From positions 620,001-684,000 of the forward strand of contig NC_009046.1 of the NCBI RefSeq assembly GCF_000209165.1: a DNA stretch of 64,000 nt. Direction: 5' to 3'. The DNA is from Scheffersomyces stipitis CBS 6054 (Eukaryota > Ascomycota > Pichiomycetes > Serinales > Debaryomycetaceae). A model generated the notes under the pieces. It was given only the letters and a program-made list of their open reading frames with translations, did not search any database and was not told the origin of the DNA. The translations under genes were made by a program, and so were the position numbers. Shown piece after piece: positions 31,390 to 41,166 of this stretch (position 1 is the first letter of the stretch; the number at the start of each line of letters is the position of its first letter).

Positions 31390-32247
31390 CTATTCCAATC
31401 TAATACATTTGAAGAGCTCTTCAAATTCCATGAGTTCATCACCACACTGTGTGACACGAGTCTTTCCGTACTCCGAAATAACCTTTTCATGAAGCTCGAA
31501 GAGGTCCAACTCGTTTGAAAGTTTACGGTAGTCCTTGTTGAAGAAAAAGAGAATCAAACACGACTTCTTGAGATGAGAAAACCGATCGGTGCCCAAGTTC
31601 AAGTTGAAGAGAACTATGGAAAAAATCATTATTTTGGCGATTTCCTCAGGATCCAACTGTCCATAGCCTGTTCCAATTCCTGGGATTATAAGATTACCTA
31701 TAGGCTGCTGAGCTGTAGCTAGCATGACATTGAAGATGCTATCAAAAATGTTTGTCTTAGAACCTACGGCTTCAGGAACAATCATAGAAGGCACCTGGAT
31801 GACCGTGGTGATGTTCCAGTTCTTGTATGCATGTGACTGTTCATAGTCATGGACGTCACCAAACACTGTCAAAAGTTCTATGATATTAGTCAGGTTCACA
31901 GGAAGGTAACCGTTGAACTTATTGAGACTATAGTGCTGTATTAGAGGCTCTATTTGCTTGTAGCTGATTGTACTAGGAAGCAATAATGACTGTAGAAGAT
32001 ATTTATCGAAACCGCCACCCATGTACGATAACGAGTTAGTCGGAGTCACTATCGCTGTGGACTTGTTTCCCAAGTTCTGTTCAGGCTTAGATATCACCAA
32101 CGACTCTATAGAGCAGTTTTTGAAATGTAGTTTCAAGTCATTAAGGGGACTAAGACCATATATTTTGAGAATAGACAGAAGCTGGCTGTAGTGGACGCTC
32201 CAATACTTGTACAAGTAAGGATTTGTGTCCAAGAGGATCAAGTTCAT
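31390..32247 (-). CDS. Macro-domain protein (YMR087W-like ADP-ribose phosphatase/hydrolase)
   Basis: 285 residues forming one macro domain. The ADP-ribose loop AIVTPTNSLSYMGGGFD (65-81) and the diphosphate loop IPGIGTGYGQLDPEE (188-202) are both intact. The size and N-terminus (LILLDTNP...W) resemble S. cerevisiae YMR087W, a putative ADP-ribose-1''-phosphate phosphatase acting on a tRNA-splicing by-product. The catalytic specificity is inferred. The promoter to the right carries AATAGTGAG-type motifs. Confidence 0.85.
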   Translation of the reverse strand: MNLILLDTNPYLYKYWSVHYSQLLSILKIYGLSPLNDLKLHFKNCSIESLVISKPEQNLGNKSTAIVTPTNSLSYMGGGFDKYLLQSLLLPSTISYKQIEPLIQHYSLNKFNGYLPVNLTNIIELLTVFGDVHDYEQSHAYKNWNITTVIQVPSMIVPEAVGSKTNIFDSIFNVMLATAQQPIGNLIIPGIGTGYGQLDPEEIAKIMIFSIVLFNLNLGTDRFSHLKKSCLILFFFNKDYRKLSNELDLFELHEKVISEYGKTRVTQCGDELMEFEELFKCIRLE

Positions 32248-32977
32248 TGGCGAGATGTGAACAAATGCAAATCTTTCCCCAAAAGATGCAGTTGCAAAAA
32301 GCTGTCATTCTCCAAAATGTGGGGAGACCCGATATATATAAATTGCGTAGTCGTGCAACGACGAAGTCTACCAACTGGTGATGACTAGCTCTAATGGTCA
32401 TGTCAGATCTGATTAGTGGCTCCGAAGATATTTACAGAGGTTGAGAGGGGTTGAAACGGCGAGAGAGTAGGGTGAGAGAGCAGGGCGAGAGGGAGTATGG
32501 GCTCATGATTTTTGAGCTACAGGTGGGGCTGGTCATATTAATAGCGATGGCTGCGAAAAGAGATAGTGAGGTTGCTCGCGGAAACTAAAATAGTGAGCAT
32601 AAGAATAGAGAGAAATGAAACAGAATAGAGAGATAGAGGTGGCTGAGTTTGAAATGGAGCATTGATATAGTGTATGAGATGGAACTAAAATATTGTCAAT
32701 TTGTTGGAATAGAATTGCGAAAGAATCTTGATGCGAAGTTCTTTCTACGAGAGAGCCTATTGCTCGCAGTCTCCAAGCAATTTAATCTGAATATGTTCGC
32801 TCAAGGTATGTACGTAGCTGTATTTCGAAGCCAACGGTCTTCAAGGTGGAATAGCCCATAAAATGAACCTTGGTAGTACTAATAAATGAGTAAAAAGGTT
32901 CTACTTGCCAATTCTTTTCGACCGAGGTTGGCTAGACATTTATAGAATAGATTTTCATTTGTTAAACATATTAGATA
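32248..32977. promoter_or_regulatory. Macro-domain gene promoter; purine-rich GAGAG/TAGTGAG tract
   Basis: Purine-rich from about 32440 to 32650 on the plus strand. GATAGTGAG occurs at 32562-32570 and AATAGTGAG at 32589-32597, the motif seen in the RPN13 and CUZ1/RPP1 promoters. TATATATA lies at about 32332-32339. No gene was seen; the right half is the 3' flank of the secreted-protein gene. Confidence 0.5.
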
Positions 32978-33544
32978 TTAAAAATATTTATACTGAAGAG
33001 TCGAATGTCCAGAACCTACCGTCAGTACCCAAACGTTTTTGCCGCAAAATCCTTCCTCACGACTGTATTCACATTCTTCAACTGGGAAATTCTTATAATA
33101 AGCAGATAACCTCGAGTCTGCAGTAGTTTCTGATAACTCCGTTGTCGAATTTGTGTCATACTTGCACAAAAATAGACATACTTCATCTTTAAAATTAGAA
33201 GTGTAGTCCAAGGTCATACTTCGATCTTGTCCATTAAAAGCAATGAAGTTGTACAAATACAATATGTCACCAGTTGCTTTAGCTTCAACAGCAGCACGTA
33301 ATATTTTGGACAACACCTTCAACTTCGAAAACCTGTCAAACAGAAAGGAGTCTATTGACCGGAAATATCCACCGATACCATCAAAGGGTATTTCTATGGA
33401 ATCAAATTTGATGATTCCAGAATCTAGTGGGAAATATGAATTTCCACTTGCGAACAAACTCAACTCATCAGAGTAAGAAGCAGTCTTGACAGAGATGGCC
33501 AAACAAAGAATCGAAAAAAGACAGAGGAGAACTTGAAACTTCAT
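32978..33544 (-). CDS. Small secreted protein of unknown family (orphan)
   Basis: 188 residues. A clear signal peptide (1 to about 20, MKFQVLLCLFSILCLAISV) is followed by a soluble domain without membrane segments. Its four cysteines are in VCLFLCKYD and ECEYSREEGFCGKN, suggesting two disulfides. One N-glycosylation sequon is visible in TNST. I do not recognise the family. A decayed, inverted copy including 5' flank lies at about 35.2-36.5 kb, so the gene belongs to a locally duplicated, fast-evolving group. The duplicated upstream region is low in coding content. No function is proposed. Confidence 0.75.
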   Translation of the reverse strand: MKFQVLLCLFSILCLAISVKTASYSDELSLFASGNSYFPLDSGIIKFDSIEIPFDGIGGYFRSIDSFLFDRFSKLKVLSKILRAAVEAKATGDILYLYNFIAFNGQDRSMTLDYTSNFKDEVCLFLCKYDTNSTTELSETTADSRLSAYYKNFPVEECEYSREEGFCGKNVWVLTVGSGHSTLQYKYF

Positions 33545-34216
33545 GTTGGATGATGTGTTGATTTTGCTCTCAATCAGAAAATTATTAGATGAAAATCTCT
33601 TGCTTATGAACTGTTCTTTATCTTATCAAATTGAAATAAGTTCGACGTGGCAGTTACAGCTAAGACAACCTACGTATTCAGCCAAAACTAAAAAAAGAAA
33701 GAAGACAGCAAAACGTACACGTAGTGTCTTAAACTTCCAGATAATGCATGTAATGACAGTTTCAAAGTCATTCATTTGACTTTAAGGAACATCAGAACGT
33801 GGTTGCAACTTGAAGTATCTTGGTCAGTAACATGGTGTATATCTTAGAGATAGTAGTCAACCATTATAGTTGATTGTTGGGTACGGGGTGGCCATGTAAT
33901 CGTTCCAGGATGCCATTTAAGGTTAAACGGAAATACTACTATCCTGTAATTAGTCTCATGGGATTAAATCCGTGACAATTGGGACAGCTATTTGCACGTT
34001 GAGAACGGAGGGGGAAATTCAAAACGAAAAACAGATAACATCTTCCAAAAAGGAGGTCAGTCGGATGAATGCTGGTCCTTACCACAGGCAATTCTGTGTG
34101 CACTAATCTATCCAAGAATATCTAAAGGGCAATATGATTTGGTTTCATGATGGTTACAAGTTTAAAGATTGGTTTTGGGTGCAACTGGCTCTGGTACAAA
34201 ATATTCAATTTACAGC

Positions 34217-34355
34217 TCAATATTTTATTCGCTTCTGTGTTAAAGCCACAAGAAAAATGGAAACGTCACCATCATTAAAGAAAATAATCTGCAGAAAAGT
34301 AATCTGCCGTATACCTGCAGTCGCATCCCAAAAATAAATAGAAACTTCAGACGCA
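34217..34355 (-). other. Coding relic A, left copy
   Basis: An open stretch without ATG, whose translation includes EVSIYF, then RQITFLQIIFF and IFLVAL before a stop. Its partner on the other arm (35239-35385) reads KVSYF, GQITFRLYF and IFWVVL before a stop. Similarity at protein level between two inverted copies suggests remains of a second coding unit in the duplicated segment. Function is unknown; it may be noise from recent duplication. Confidence 0.3.
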
Positions 34356-35238
34356 AGTCTTGGCGGAGTTTTGGCTCTATTTCTGCACAAAGAAAAGGTA
34401 TTTGATGTCGGCAACTCAGAATGAAATACTGGCCCTATATACAATATCGGCTGCAAATTTTGAGCTTGATAAAATTGCAAGTTTATGGTGTCCAAATATA
34501 GCTCAAATACGAAATGGAAGTAATACCGGGTCCAAATTCGATATAGAATTTTATTACTACAAATGTACTTTCTTTTCGGTAGACGTCTTTTATTGAAAAC
34601 ACAATTTCTTCTTTGAGAGGGATGAAAGTGAAAGTTCTATCCACTTGAGCGAATGGGGGAGAAAATTTGAAAAGAGAGTTGTAAAAGGGCTCCTACAAAC
34701 AAAGATTTCTTGAGTTTGAGGTTGCCAATTATTTCTTTTCACCTGCTATAAGCTTGCACTTACTGTTGTAACGGGCCGCCTATCTTGAAATTGACGTTAC
34801 AATGGTGTACAGTAAAAAACATCAGTCAATGTGCGTTCTTGGATATATTCTTATTGTTTAGTAGATGACCGTTCTTAAGGATGTTGGAATCAAATTAGAC
34901 AAAACCCACGAGTTCCTTCAAGAAGATATTACGAACACAGGATTGCAATGTAGTTCGTGTTGAAATAAATTTTAATATTTATCAGAAATACAGGTCAGGG
35001 TGCTGTGAACATTATTAGTGGGATAATTTAACACTCAAAAGGGAGTTTTAGACTATCGTAGAGAGAAATGTGAACTGACATGAACTGTTTTTTATGCTGC
35101 GTATACTAGAATTATTACCACTGATAATAATCGATATTTAGAAAGTGTACTTCTATAGTATGGCTACAGTTGGTTGGTGGTGGAGGCGTTTTATTCTTCT
35201 CGAGATGAATTCGTTTCTCTTTCTATTCAAGTAATTGA

Positions 35239-35385
35239 GCTGATGGAAAGGTCTCTTATTTTGCTCTTGGAGTAGTGAGCAAATTATACGGGCAGATCAC
35301 CTTTAGACTTTATTTTGAGAGTCCGCTTAACAATAAGCTCCGTATTTTTTGGGTTGTACTTATTTTACGAAATGTCGTGTTTTGA
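35239..35385 (+). other. Coding relic A, right copy
   Basis: 48 open codons then TGA, with no ATG. It matches the minus-strand relic at 34217-34355 (shared VS-YF and QITF...F blocks at the same spacing). A stop codon lies just upstream in the same frame, so it is not an intact gene. Confidence 0.3.
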
Positions 35386-35988
35386 TTGTACATGCAATCG
35401 AAGAAACGGTTTCCATTCTAATCTATACCCTAGAAGTCCATACTGTAACCAATGGCACGATAAGCTTAAACGATGGTACGAATTTACTGAACTGCATTCA
35501 ATTCCTTTAGTGCTCCCAACGTGCAATCAACTGGAACTTAGCCACATTTCCTTTAAAACTGATTCTGGGGCGGCATTATTTCCGTTTAACCTTAAATGCC
35601 ATACTCTGGTACACGACTAAGACACTAACACCGTTTCAAAACCACAAGGGTTGAGTTGTGCTACCAAGAATATCAGTATCCTAAAGTTTGGACTTCATGA
35701 GAAAGTGCAAGCTGCTGAATAAATCGTTGAGAAAATGCCCCACGGTAGGCATCTACATTCGTAAGAAGATAAATGTTTCAAAGAAGGAACTGAAAATGGT
35801 ATAATATCGGAGGTCTGGACATCAATTGTAGTCTTTCTTTATCTAAATTGAGCTTATGTAGAAATGACAATTCCGTAGTAGAGCTGGAGAATAGAACACT
35901 TGATAAAGCAAAGAACTGAATAGTTCATAAACAAGAGATTTCCGCTAATGACTCTCTGATCGTGAACTAGATCATCACATCCTCCAAC

Positions 35989-36490
35989 ATGAAGTTCACA
36001 TTCCCTTATGTCTGATTCAATTTCTTTCAGTGAACATCTTAAGGAGTTTAATTATTCTAAAGCACTAAGTTGGTTCACAAACGGAACAGCGTCTCAAAGC
36101 GCGCAGGACTTCTCATAGATAGTTGATACAAGAGTAGGTATTTCTCCGTATTTCGTTCCATTGAACTTCTACCTGTTTGACAACTACTCGAAGCTGACCG
36201 CAATGAATATTTTACCAAAAGCTGCCGTTGAAGCTAAAGCAACTGGAGAAATATTGTATTGCTTTTAATTGAGAAGATGACTGACCTTGAACATACCTCT
36301 AATTTCAAAGATGAAGTATGTCTATTTTTGTGCAAGTATGACACGAATTCGACTCTGGAGTTATCAGAAACTACGAGGCTACCTGATTATTTTAAGAATT
36401 TCCCAGTTGTCGAATGTCATGTCGTTTTTTTCCCGAGGAATTTGTTCCTACGGGTGCAACTGGCAATGGTGATTCATTGGCACAATCTTG
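35989..36490 (+). pseudogene. Pseudogene of the secreted-protein gene at 32978-33544
   Basis: The ATG context (CACATC-TCCAACATGAAGTT) matches that of the intact gene. The homologous order is M-K-F start, a FYLFDNYSKL block, AAVEAKATGEILY, NFKDEVCLFLCKYDTN, ELSETT, and a weak C-terminal match. It is disrupted by TGA at codon 9, a second in-frame stop before the LFDNYSKL block, a deletion of about 14 bases after the GEILY block and later indels. It lies in inverted orientation to its parent. The segment around 36301-36385 is far more similar (about 95 percent by eye) than the 5' part. Confidence 0.8.
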
Positions 36491-37408
36491 TAGACGGAAA
36501 GGTGACACAAGAAGCGAGATTCGCCAGCTGGATGCGCGATTGTACTGGTACCCCACTAAGTCGTCCATGACCAATAGGAGGGCTAATGGACGTTGGTTCC
36601 TGTACAATGTCGGCAACGGTTCAACAATATTTTGATCACGTTGACTGTGGATTGGTTTGGATTGGACAAACAGACGTATAACATTGAATTGGTGAGCGCA
36701 GCTCAATAGCGACTTGCAATTGTAGCAGTGTAGAAATGGAATAGCTTGTCGTGTTATGAACGTAGAGCCAGCTGGCAATTGTACCGATATTCTTTGTTAT
36801 TGTGCTGGTGTGTATGTTAAGCTGAGTATGGCGTCTGTCTCTGCCATCTTGATGGAAGTATGCATTCTGGATCTGACTAGACTGCGATATCCAGCAAATG
36901 TTGAATCGCTGTGCATGTGGCCCCATATGTTGCACAAAGTTACCAACCATTCGTAACCGGAATCCTGTCACTACGACTCAATCCGCAACAACAGGCCGCC
37001 ACCGTAGAAGCTTCTGCTTCCGTGCAATTGGTCAACCACCGCTCTGCAGAGGCCATACTGGGAAGTCTTCTATTGTCATGCCACAATCCTACGCCGCTCC
37101 AGAAAACCAGACAACCAGTATGACCTTCTCCACCGGGCCATGCAGTACATCAACAACATCATCAAACCCAACACAACCGAGCCTGCATGGCTACAGTGGT
37201 GGAGCACGGTTGATTTGGTGATTAATTTAGAGCTATTGTTTTTTCCTGGGTCGATTCTGGCAGGTAGCGCTGCAGTTTAATTACCGGGACCAGTCGCAGC
37301 GATTTGGATCTTTTCTCATTCTCATTCTCATTTCTGCTATTTTTCCTTTCTCTTCTTCTTTTTCTTTTCTGTTTCGTCATTACTCAATCCTCACTGCTAC
37401 TCCTCACA
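36491..37408. other. Right flank of the pseudogene, possible relic, and POR1 promoter
   Basis: Two partly overlapping plus-strand frames (about 36911-37123, and from 37005 to 37263) have protein-like composition, ending ...AWLQWWSTVDLVINLELLFFPGS, but neither has a convincing start. I cannot place them in a family; they may be a gene remnant. From about 37311 to 37400 the plus strand is almost pure pyrimidine, typical of the leader of a highly expressed yeast gene (POR1). Confidence 0.4.
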
Positions 37409-38257
37409 ATGGCTCCAGCTGCTTACTCCGATATCCAAAAGTCCACCAACGACTTGTTGAACAGAGACTTCTTCCACTTGGCCACCGCTGCCGTGGACGT
37501 CAAGACCGTGGCTCCTAACGGCGTCACCTTCACCGTCAAGGGTAAAACCAACAAGGACGACACCATTGCTGCCTCCGTTGACGCCAAGTACGTCGACAAG
37601 GCCACTGGCTTGACTTTGACCCAAGGCTGGAACAATGCCAATGCCCTCAACACCAAGATCGAGTTGTCGGAATTGTTGACTCCAGGTTTGAAGGGTGAAT
37701 TGGACACTTCGGTTGTTCCAAACGGCACCAGAAACGCCAAGTTGAACTTCTTCTACCAACAATCGGCCGTCAACGCCCGTTTGTTCTTCGACTTGTTGAA
37801 GGGTCCAGTCGCCACTGCTGACTTGGCCGTTGCCCACGATGGCTTCACTGCCGGTGCCGAATTGGGCTATGACATCGCCTCCGCTAAGGTCAACAAGTAC
37901 TCCGTTGGTGTCGGTTACACCAACTTGAACTACGCCTTGGCTGCCACTGCCACTTCCAACTTGTCCGTCTTCTCTGCTGCTTACTTCCACAAGGTGTCGC
38001 CTTTGGTTGAAGTCGGTGCCAAGACCACCTGGGACTCTGTCAAGTCCTCTTCGGTTAACGTTGAGTTCGCCACCAAGTACTCCTTGGACAAGTCCGCTTT
38101 CGTCAAGGCCAAGATCGCCGACTCCGGTTTGACTGCCTTGGCCTACTCCCAAGAATTGAGACCTGGTGTCAGATTGGGATTGGGTGCTTCTTTCGATGCA
38201 TTGAAGTTGGCTGAACCTGTCCACAAGTTGGGTTTCTCCTTGTCCTTCACTGCTTAA
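37409..38257 (+). CDS. POR1: Mitochondrial outer-membrane porin (VDAC)
   Basis: 282 residues, start MAPAAYSDIQKSTNDLLNRDF; upstream codons to 37304 are open but lack ATG. The amphipathic N-terminal helix and the alternating-hydrophobicity beta strands of the 19-strand VDAC barrel are evident (for example GVTFTVKGKTN, NAKLNFFYQQSAVNARLFFDL). The eukaryotic porin signature lies near the C-terminus (LGYDIASAKVNKYSVGVGYTN and following). It exchanges metabolites across the mitochondrial outer membrane. Length is as usual (283 in S. cerevisiae). Codon bias is very strong. Confidence 0.97.
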   Translation: MAPAAYSDIQKSTNDLLNRDFFHLATAAVDVKTVAPNGVTFTVKGKTNKDDTIAASVDAKYVDKATGLTLTQGWNNANALNTKIELSELLTPGLKGELDTSVVPNGTRNAKLNFFYQQSAVNARLFFDLLKGPVATADLAVAHDGFTAGAELGYDIASAKVNKYSVGVGYTNLNYALAATATSNLSVFSAAYFHKVSPLVEVGAKTTWDSVKSSSVNVEFATKYSLDKSAFVKAKIADSGLTALAYSQELRPGVRLGLGASFDALKLAEPVHKLGFSLSFTA

Positions 38258-38680
38258 GCGTATTAGTAATGTAACACATTGTAGCTATGCTAGAGATGTG
38301 TTATGAAGTTACGCTGTGTTATTGTAGCTCTTATAGCACACTATGCTAAATGTTGCTATCTATGCTATGTACTGTGTTAATTAGCTAATGGACCAAAATT
38401 ACCCTCTTTAGATCGCTGTCAGAATTGACTACCTTTTCGCACTACCATTCTTTTGTGCCACTGCGAGCAATATATTCAATTCATGACATTCTTGTAGCAA
38501 TTGTAGCCCGAACTCACCAGCAGGTAAAGTATTTAAACTCGAAGAATCTTGATAATTGAAGAGATTATATACAGGAGCATGAATTTCCAGATTTGAGATG
38601 AATATAACTTTTAGCTATGTTTATCCAACAATTTCATTTTCTTATTCTCACTAATTCTTTAATTCTTTTAATATATTCAT
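38258..38680. other. Intergenic, POR1 3' flank and CTK2 promoter
   Basis: Starts with short recurring TGTAGCT/TATGCTA words (38275-38370). TCTCACTAAT at 38646-38655 is the reverse complement of the ATTAGTGAGA motif seen elsewhere. No gene was seen. Confidence 0.5.
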
Positions 38681-39958
38681 ATGTCAGATTTGGACCACAA
38701 GCAACGGGAAGTGACTCCACTAACGCCGCGAGATCCCGTGGACGGGTCCAAGATTCTGTCCTTTCCCAGCATCACCCAGATTTCTAGACCATACTTCACC
38801 CATTCAGAGATCTCACATTTACTCCGTCAAACTGTTGATGATGCCCATTCTGCTCTGTATGGTTCGACAAAGATGAGGGTATTCCAATTTTCGTTTCATA
38901 TTATCAAACAGTTGAAATTTCCCTTGCGAGTGTTATCTACCACGATGAACTACTATCAACGATTCTATCTTTTCAACAGGTTCCAAGCTTCAGAAGAGGC
39001 TCAGGATATCGGCGACTTGGAACGTGATCCGTTCATGGTCGCTGTGGCGTGCCTCTTTTTGGCTGCCAAAAACGAAGACTGTATCAAGAAACTCAAAGAG
39101 ATCCAGTCTGTAGCAAATAAGTTGAGAGATATCGATGACACCCAGAGGATCTCGTCTATTTCCGCCTTGGGTTTTGGTGCTGGCTCATTTTCTAATAATG
39201 GACTGACTGGCAGCACCAGTATCAACAGCTCAAGTATCTCAAGCTCTTCCACCGTAGCTGACCTTCAACGGCGTGCTGTGATGTCGCTTGAGTTCAAGTT
39301 GCTTCAAATCATCAAGTTCGACTTCAACAACGGCGCTACCGTATCGATCAAGTCCCTGGACCAATTAGTGACTCAGTTCTGTAAGAAGTTGAATATCAAC
39401 TACCGACTTTCTCTCTTCAGCTGGCTTATCAACTTCGACCTCATGTCGCTGCCGTTGTGCCTTGTGATTCCGCCTCATTGTATCGCACTAGCAATTATCA
39501 TCATCAGTTTGAATTTGAAGCCTAAGGAGCTCAATATTACACATGAAATGGTAGATGAGGAAAGCGACGAGGAGCTTAATGCAAAATTGGACTCATTTGA
39601 TTGCTATGTTGACTTTAGGTGTCCCGAGCTGTTGGTCAATGAAGGTATTCTCTATGTCTTGGACTACTATATCCACCTGTACCAGCATTCTATCCTCAAC
39701 CAATATTTGCCGGCAATAGATCGTGAAACAGGAAAGGAGCAGATATTCAAGTTCATGGAGTTCAAGTCCCGTTTCAATGATCTAAAAACCTTGAACGAAC
39801 ACAGCACAGCAACAAGACCACTTCTCCAGCAAGATAAGTACCTTCAGCCTTGGGACTACTCTATAGCAACCAAGGGAACAGCCAGATTTATGCCTGGAAA
39901 CAAACGTAGAAGATTCTCGAGAGAGTCAGGAAAACCCCGTCAGATGTCTAACTCATAA
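38681..39958 (+). CDS. CTK2: Cyclin of the CTDK-I kinase (Ctk2-like)
   Basis: 425 residues with two cyclin boxes. The first (about 40-150) contains LRVLSTTMNYYQRFYLFNRF and ACLFLAAKNEDCIKKLKEIQSVANKLRD, the Ctk2/cyclin K-type arrangement. A Ser/Gly-rich insert (about 160-190) separates it from SLEFKLLQIIKFDFN and the second fold. The expected role is the beta subunit of CTDK-I, phosphorylating Ser2 of the RNA polymerase II CTD. It is longer than S. cerevisiae Ctk2 (323) because of the insert and a basic C-terminal tail. If CTG is Ser, the second box reads M-S-S-P-L-C-L. Confidence 0.75.
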   Translation: MSDLDHKQREVTPLTPRDPVDGSKILSFPSITQISRPYFTHSEISHLLRQTVDDAHSALYGSTKMRVFQFSFHIIKQLKFPLRVLSTTMNYYQRFYLFNRFQASEEAQDIGDLERDPFMVAVACLFLAAKNEDCIKKLKEIQSVANKLRDIDDTQRISSISALGFGAGSFSNNGLTGSTSINSSSISSSSTVADLQRRAVMSLEFKLLQIIKFDFNNGATVSIKSLDQLVTQFCKKLNINYRLSLFSWLINFDLMSLPLCLVIPPHCIALAIIIISLNLKPKELNITHEMVDEESDEELNAKLDSFDCYVDFRCPELLVNEGILYVLDYYIHLYQHSILNQYLPAIDRETGKEQIFKFMEFKSRFNDLKTLNEHSTATRPLLQQDKYLQPWDYSIATKGTARFMPGNKRRRFSRESGKPRQMSNS

Positions 39959-40214
39959 ATGTAATTACAAACATATTAAGTTGTATATAAATGTTAGTTG
40001 TATTCTATATGGATGAGTATCACGTACTCGGTATGGTAGATTTTGTATAGTACAAGATATATTGAGTACGTATGTTATAGACTATGAAGAGTTCTGTATA
40101 CTTTAAGCAATCACCTCTTATATGAAATATTGTAGCCTACTGCATCTTGATATTAGATATACGTTAGAACTTACATCTTTTCGTTAGTTTCTAAAATCTT
40201 CTATGGTTCCAACC
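39959..40214. other. Short convergent intergenic, CTK2 and MAD2 3' ends
   Basis: 256 AT-rich bases with both 3' flanks. No gene was seen. Confidence 0.5.
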
Positions 40215-40859
40215 CTAGCTGTCGTACTTGTATGTAACTGAAGTGCCGACTTGATGAATATTAGTACTAAAAGAAGTGAAGTCCACCTTGTCTACATTGT
40301 CTCCCTCAACTAGACGAGAGTCTCCATTTGTGTCACACCATTCAATTGGGATCGACGACGTTGGATTCTTGGGATCGGTGTATACCAAAACGTTGTAGGT
40401 ATAGTCATCATCTTTCAACACCGGTAAATACGTCACCAGTGAGGTTATTTGTCTGATAATGGTCTGGATTTCCTTCTGTGTCTCGACCCTAGATTTTTCC
40501 TCCTCTCCAGAGTCAATTATATCTGTTGAGTCTTTACCCATTATGTCGATGTTGAACTCCCATCTCTCTACAGTCTCCACAGTGGACTTGGATACTATGA
40601 CTAGCACCAATTTTACAATTCTTTTGCCGTAGATCCATTTCTTGATCTGTATCATGATATTGCTGATATAGTCTCGCACTTCCGGATCGTTGCTGACAAG
40701 CAATGGCAAACCGTATTTTCGAACTGTGACGAAGTCTTCTGGTGGATATATTCCTCTCTGGAAAAGAATGTTGTTCATAGCAAACTCGAAGTAGTCGGTG
40801 ACGATTTTGGACGAGCCTTTGAGCGCGAGTTTGGATGCCGAAGCCTCGGGAGGTGCCAT
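40215..40859 (-). CDS. MAD2: Spindle-assembly checkpoint protein Mad2
   Basis: 214 residues, a single HORMA domain. [32 protein letters not shown] at the N-terminus and [18 protein letters not shown] are diagnostic. ERWEFNID and [13 protein letters not shown] are core strands and helix, and the C-terminal safety-belt region ends [13 protein letters not shown]. It binds Mad1 and Cdc20 at unattached kinetochores. A short acidic insert (SGEEEKSR, about 117-124) is present. It is divergent from BET4. Confidence 0.95.
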   Translation of the reverse strand: MAPPEASASKLALKGSSKIVTDYFEFAMNNILFQRGIYPPEDFVTVRKYGLPLLVSNDPEVRDYISNIMIQIKKWIYGKRIVKLVLVIVSKSTVETVERWEFNIDIMGKDSTDIIDSGEEEKSRVETQKEIQTIIRQITSLVTYLPVLKDDDYTYNVLVYTDPKNPTSSIPIEWCDTNGDSRLVEGDNVDKVDFTSFSTNIHQVGTSVTYKYDS

Positions 40860-41166
40860 TATGAATATGAGAGAATGTTTATTAGTATAATATGAAGAAA
40901 CTGTTAAGACGAAGAAGAATATATAGATTCTGTGAAAGGTATTCCAAACCTAAAACGAAAGGTAAATAATGCGCGCTATCTGATCTGAAAATTTCGAATT
41001 TAAATTCATACAGAATTCTTGCCTCCACAAGAGAATTGCTACCTGCTCTTCTTCGTAGAGGTACCAATTACCTAGAGTAACAGTAGGATTATAATTCTGT
41101 TTACTTACTGTTTATTGCACACTTGGCTTTCGTAGCTGTTGATAATCTTGAATTGCTATTTTCAAT
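40860..41166. promoter_or_regulatory. Divergent MAD2/BET4 promoter
   Basis: A 307-bp AT-rich spacer. No strong named motif was recognised. Confidence 0.5.

Larger units (their letters stand above)
33545..35988. other. Gene-poor spacer and arms of a diverged inverted duplication
   Basis: No intact gene. The left part (33545 to about 34450) is related, in inverted orientation, to the right part (about 35180-35988). Landmarks are an exact shared stretch TTTCCGTTTAACCTTAAATG (inside 33914-33935 minus and 35577-35598 plus), CAACGTGCAA near each, TATACGGCAGAT versus TATACGGGCAGAT, and the conserved bases around the two ATGs. The centre, about 34.5-35.1 kb, shows no clear symmetry apart from a small TTGTAACG/CGTTACAA hairpin (34766-34802). 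Confidence 0.6.

Noticed and set aside
34763..34810. TGTTGTAACGGG as a possible LTR start
   Set aside because: No matching CAACA end, target-site duplication or element coding sequence nearby.
37397..38224. 275-codon frame antisense to POR1
   Set aside because: Shadow frame caused by POR1 codon bias; Gly/Val/Ser-rich translation without features.
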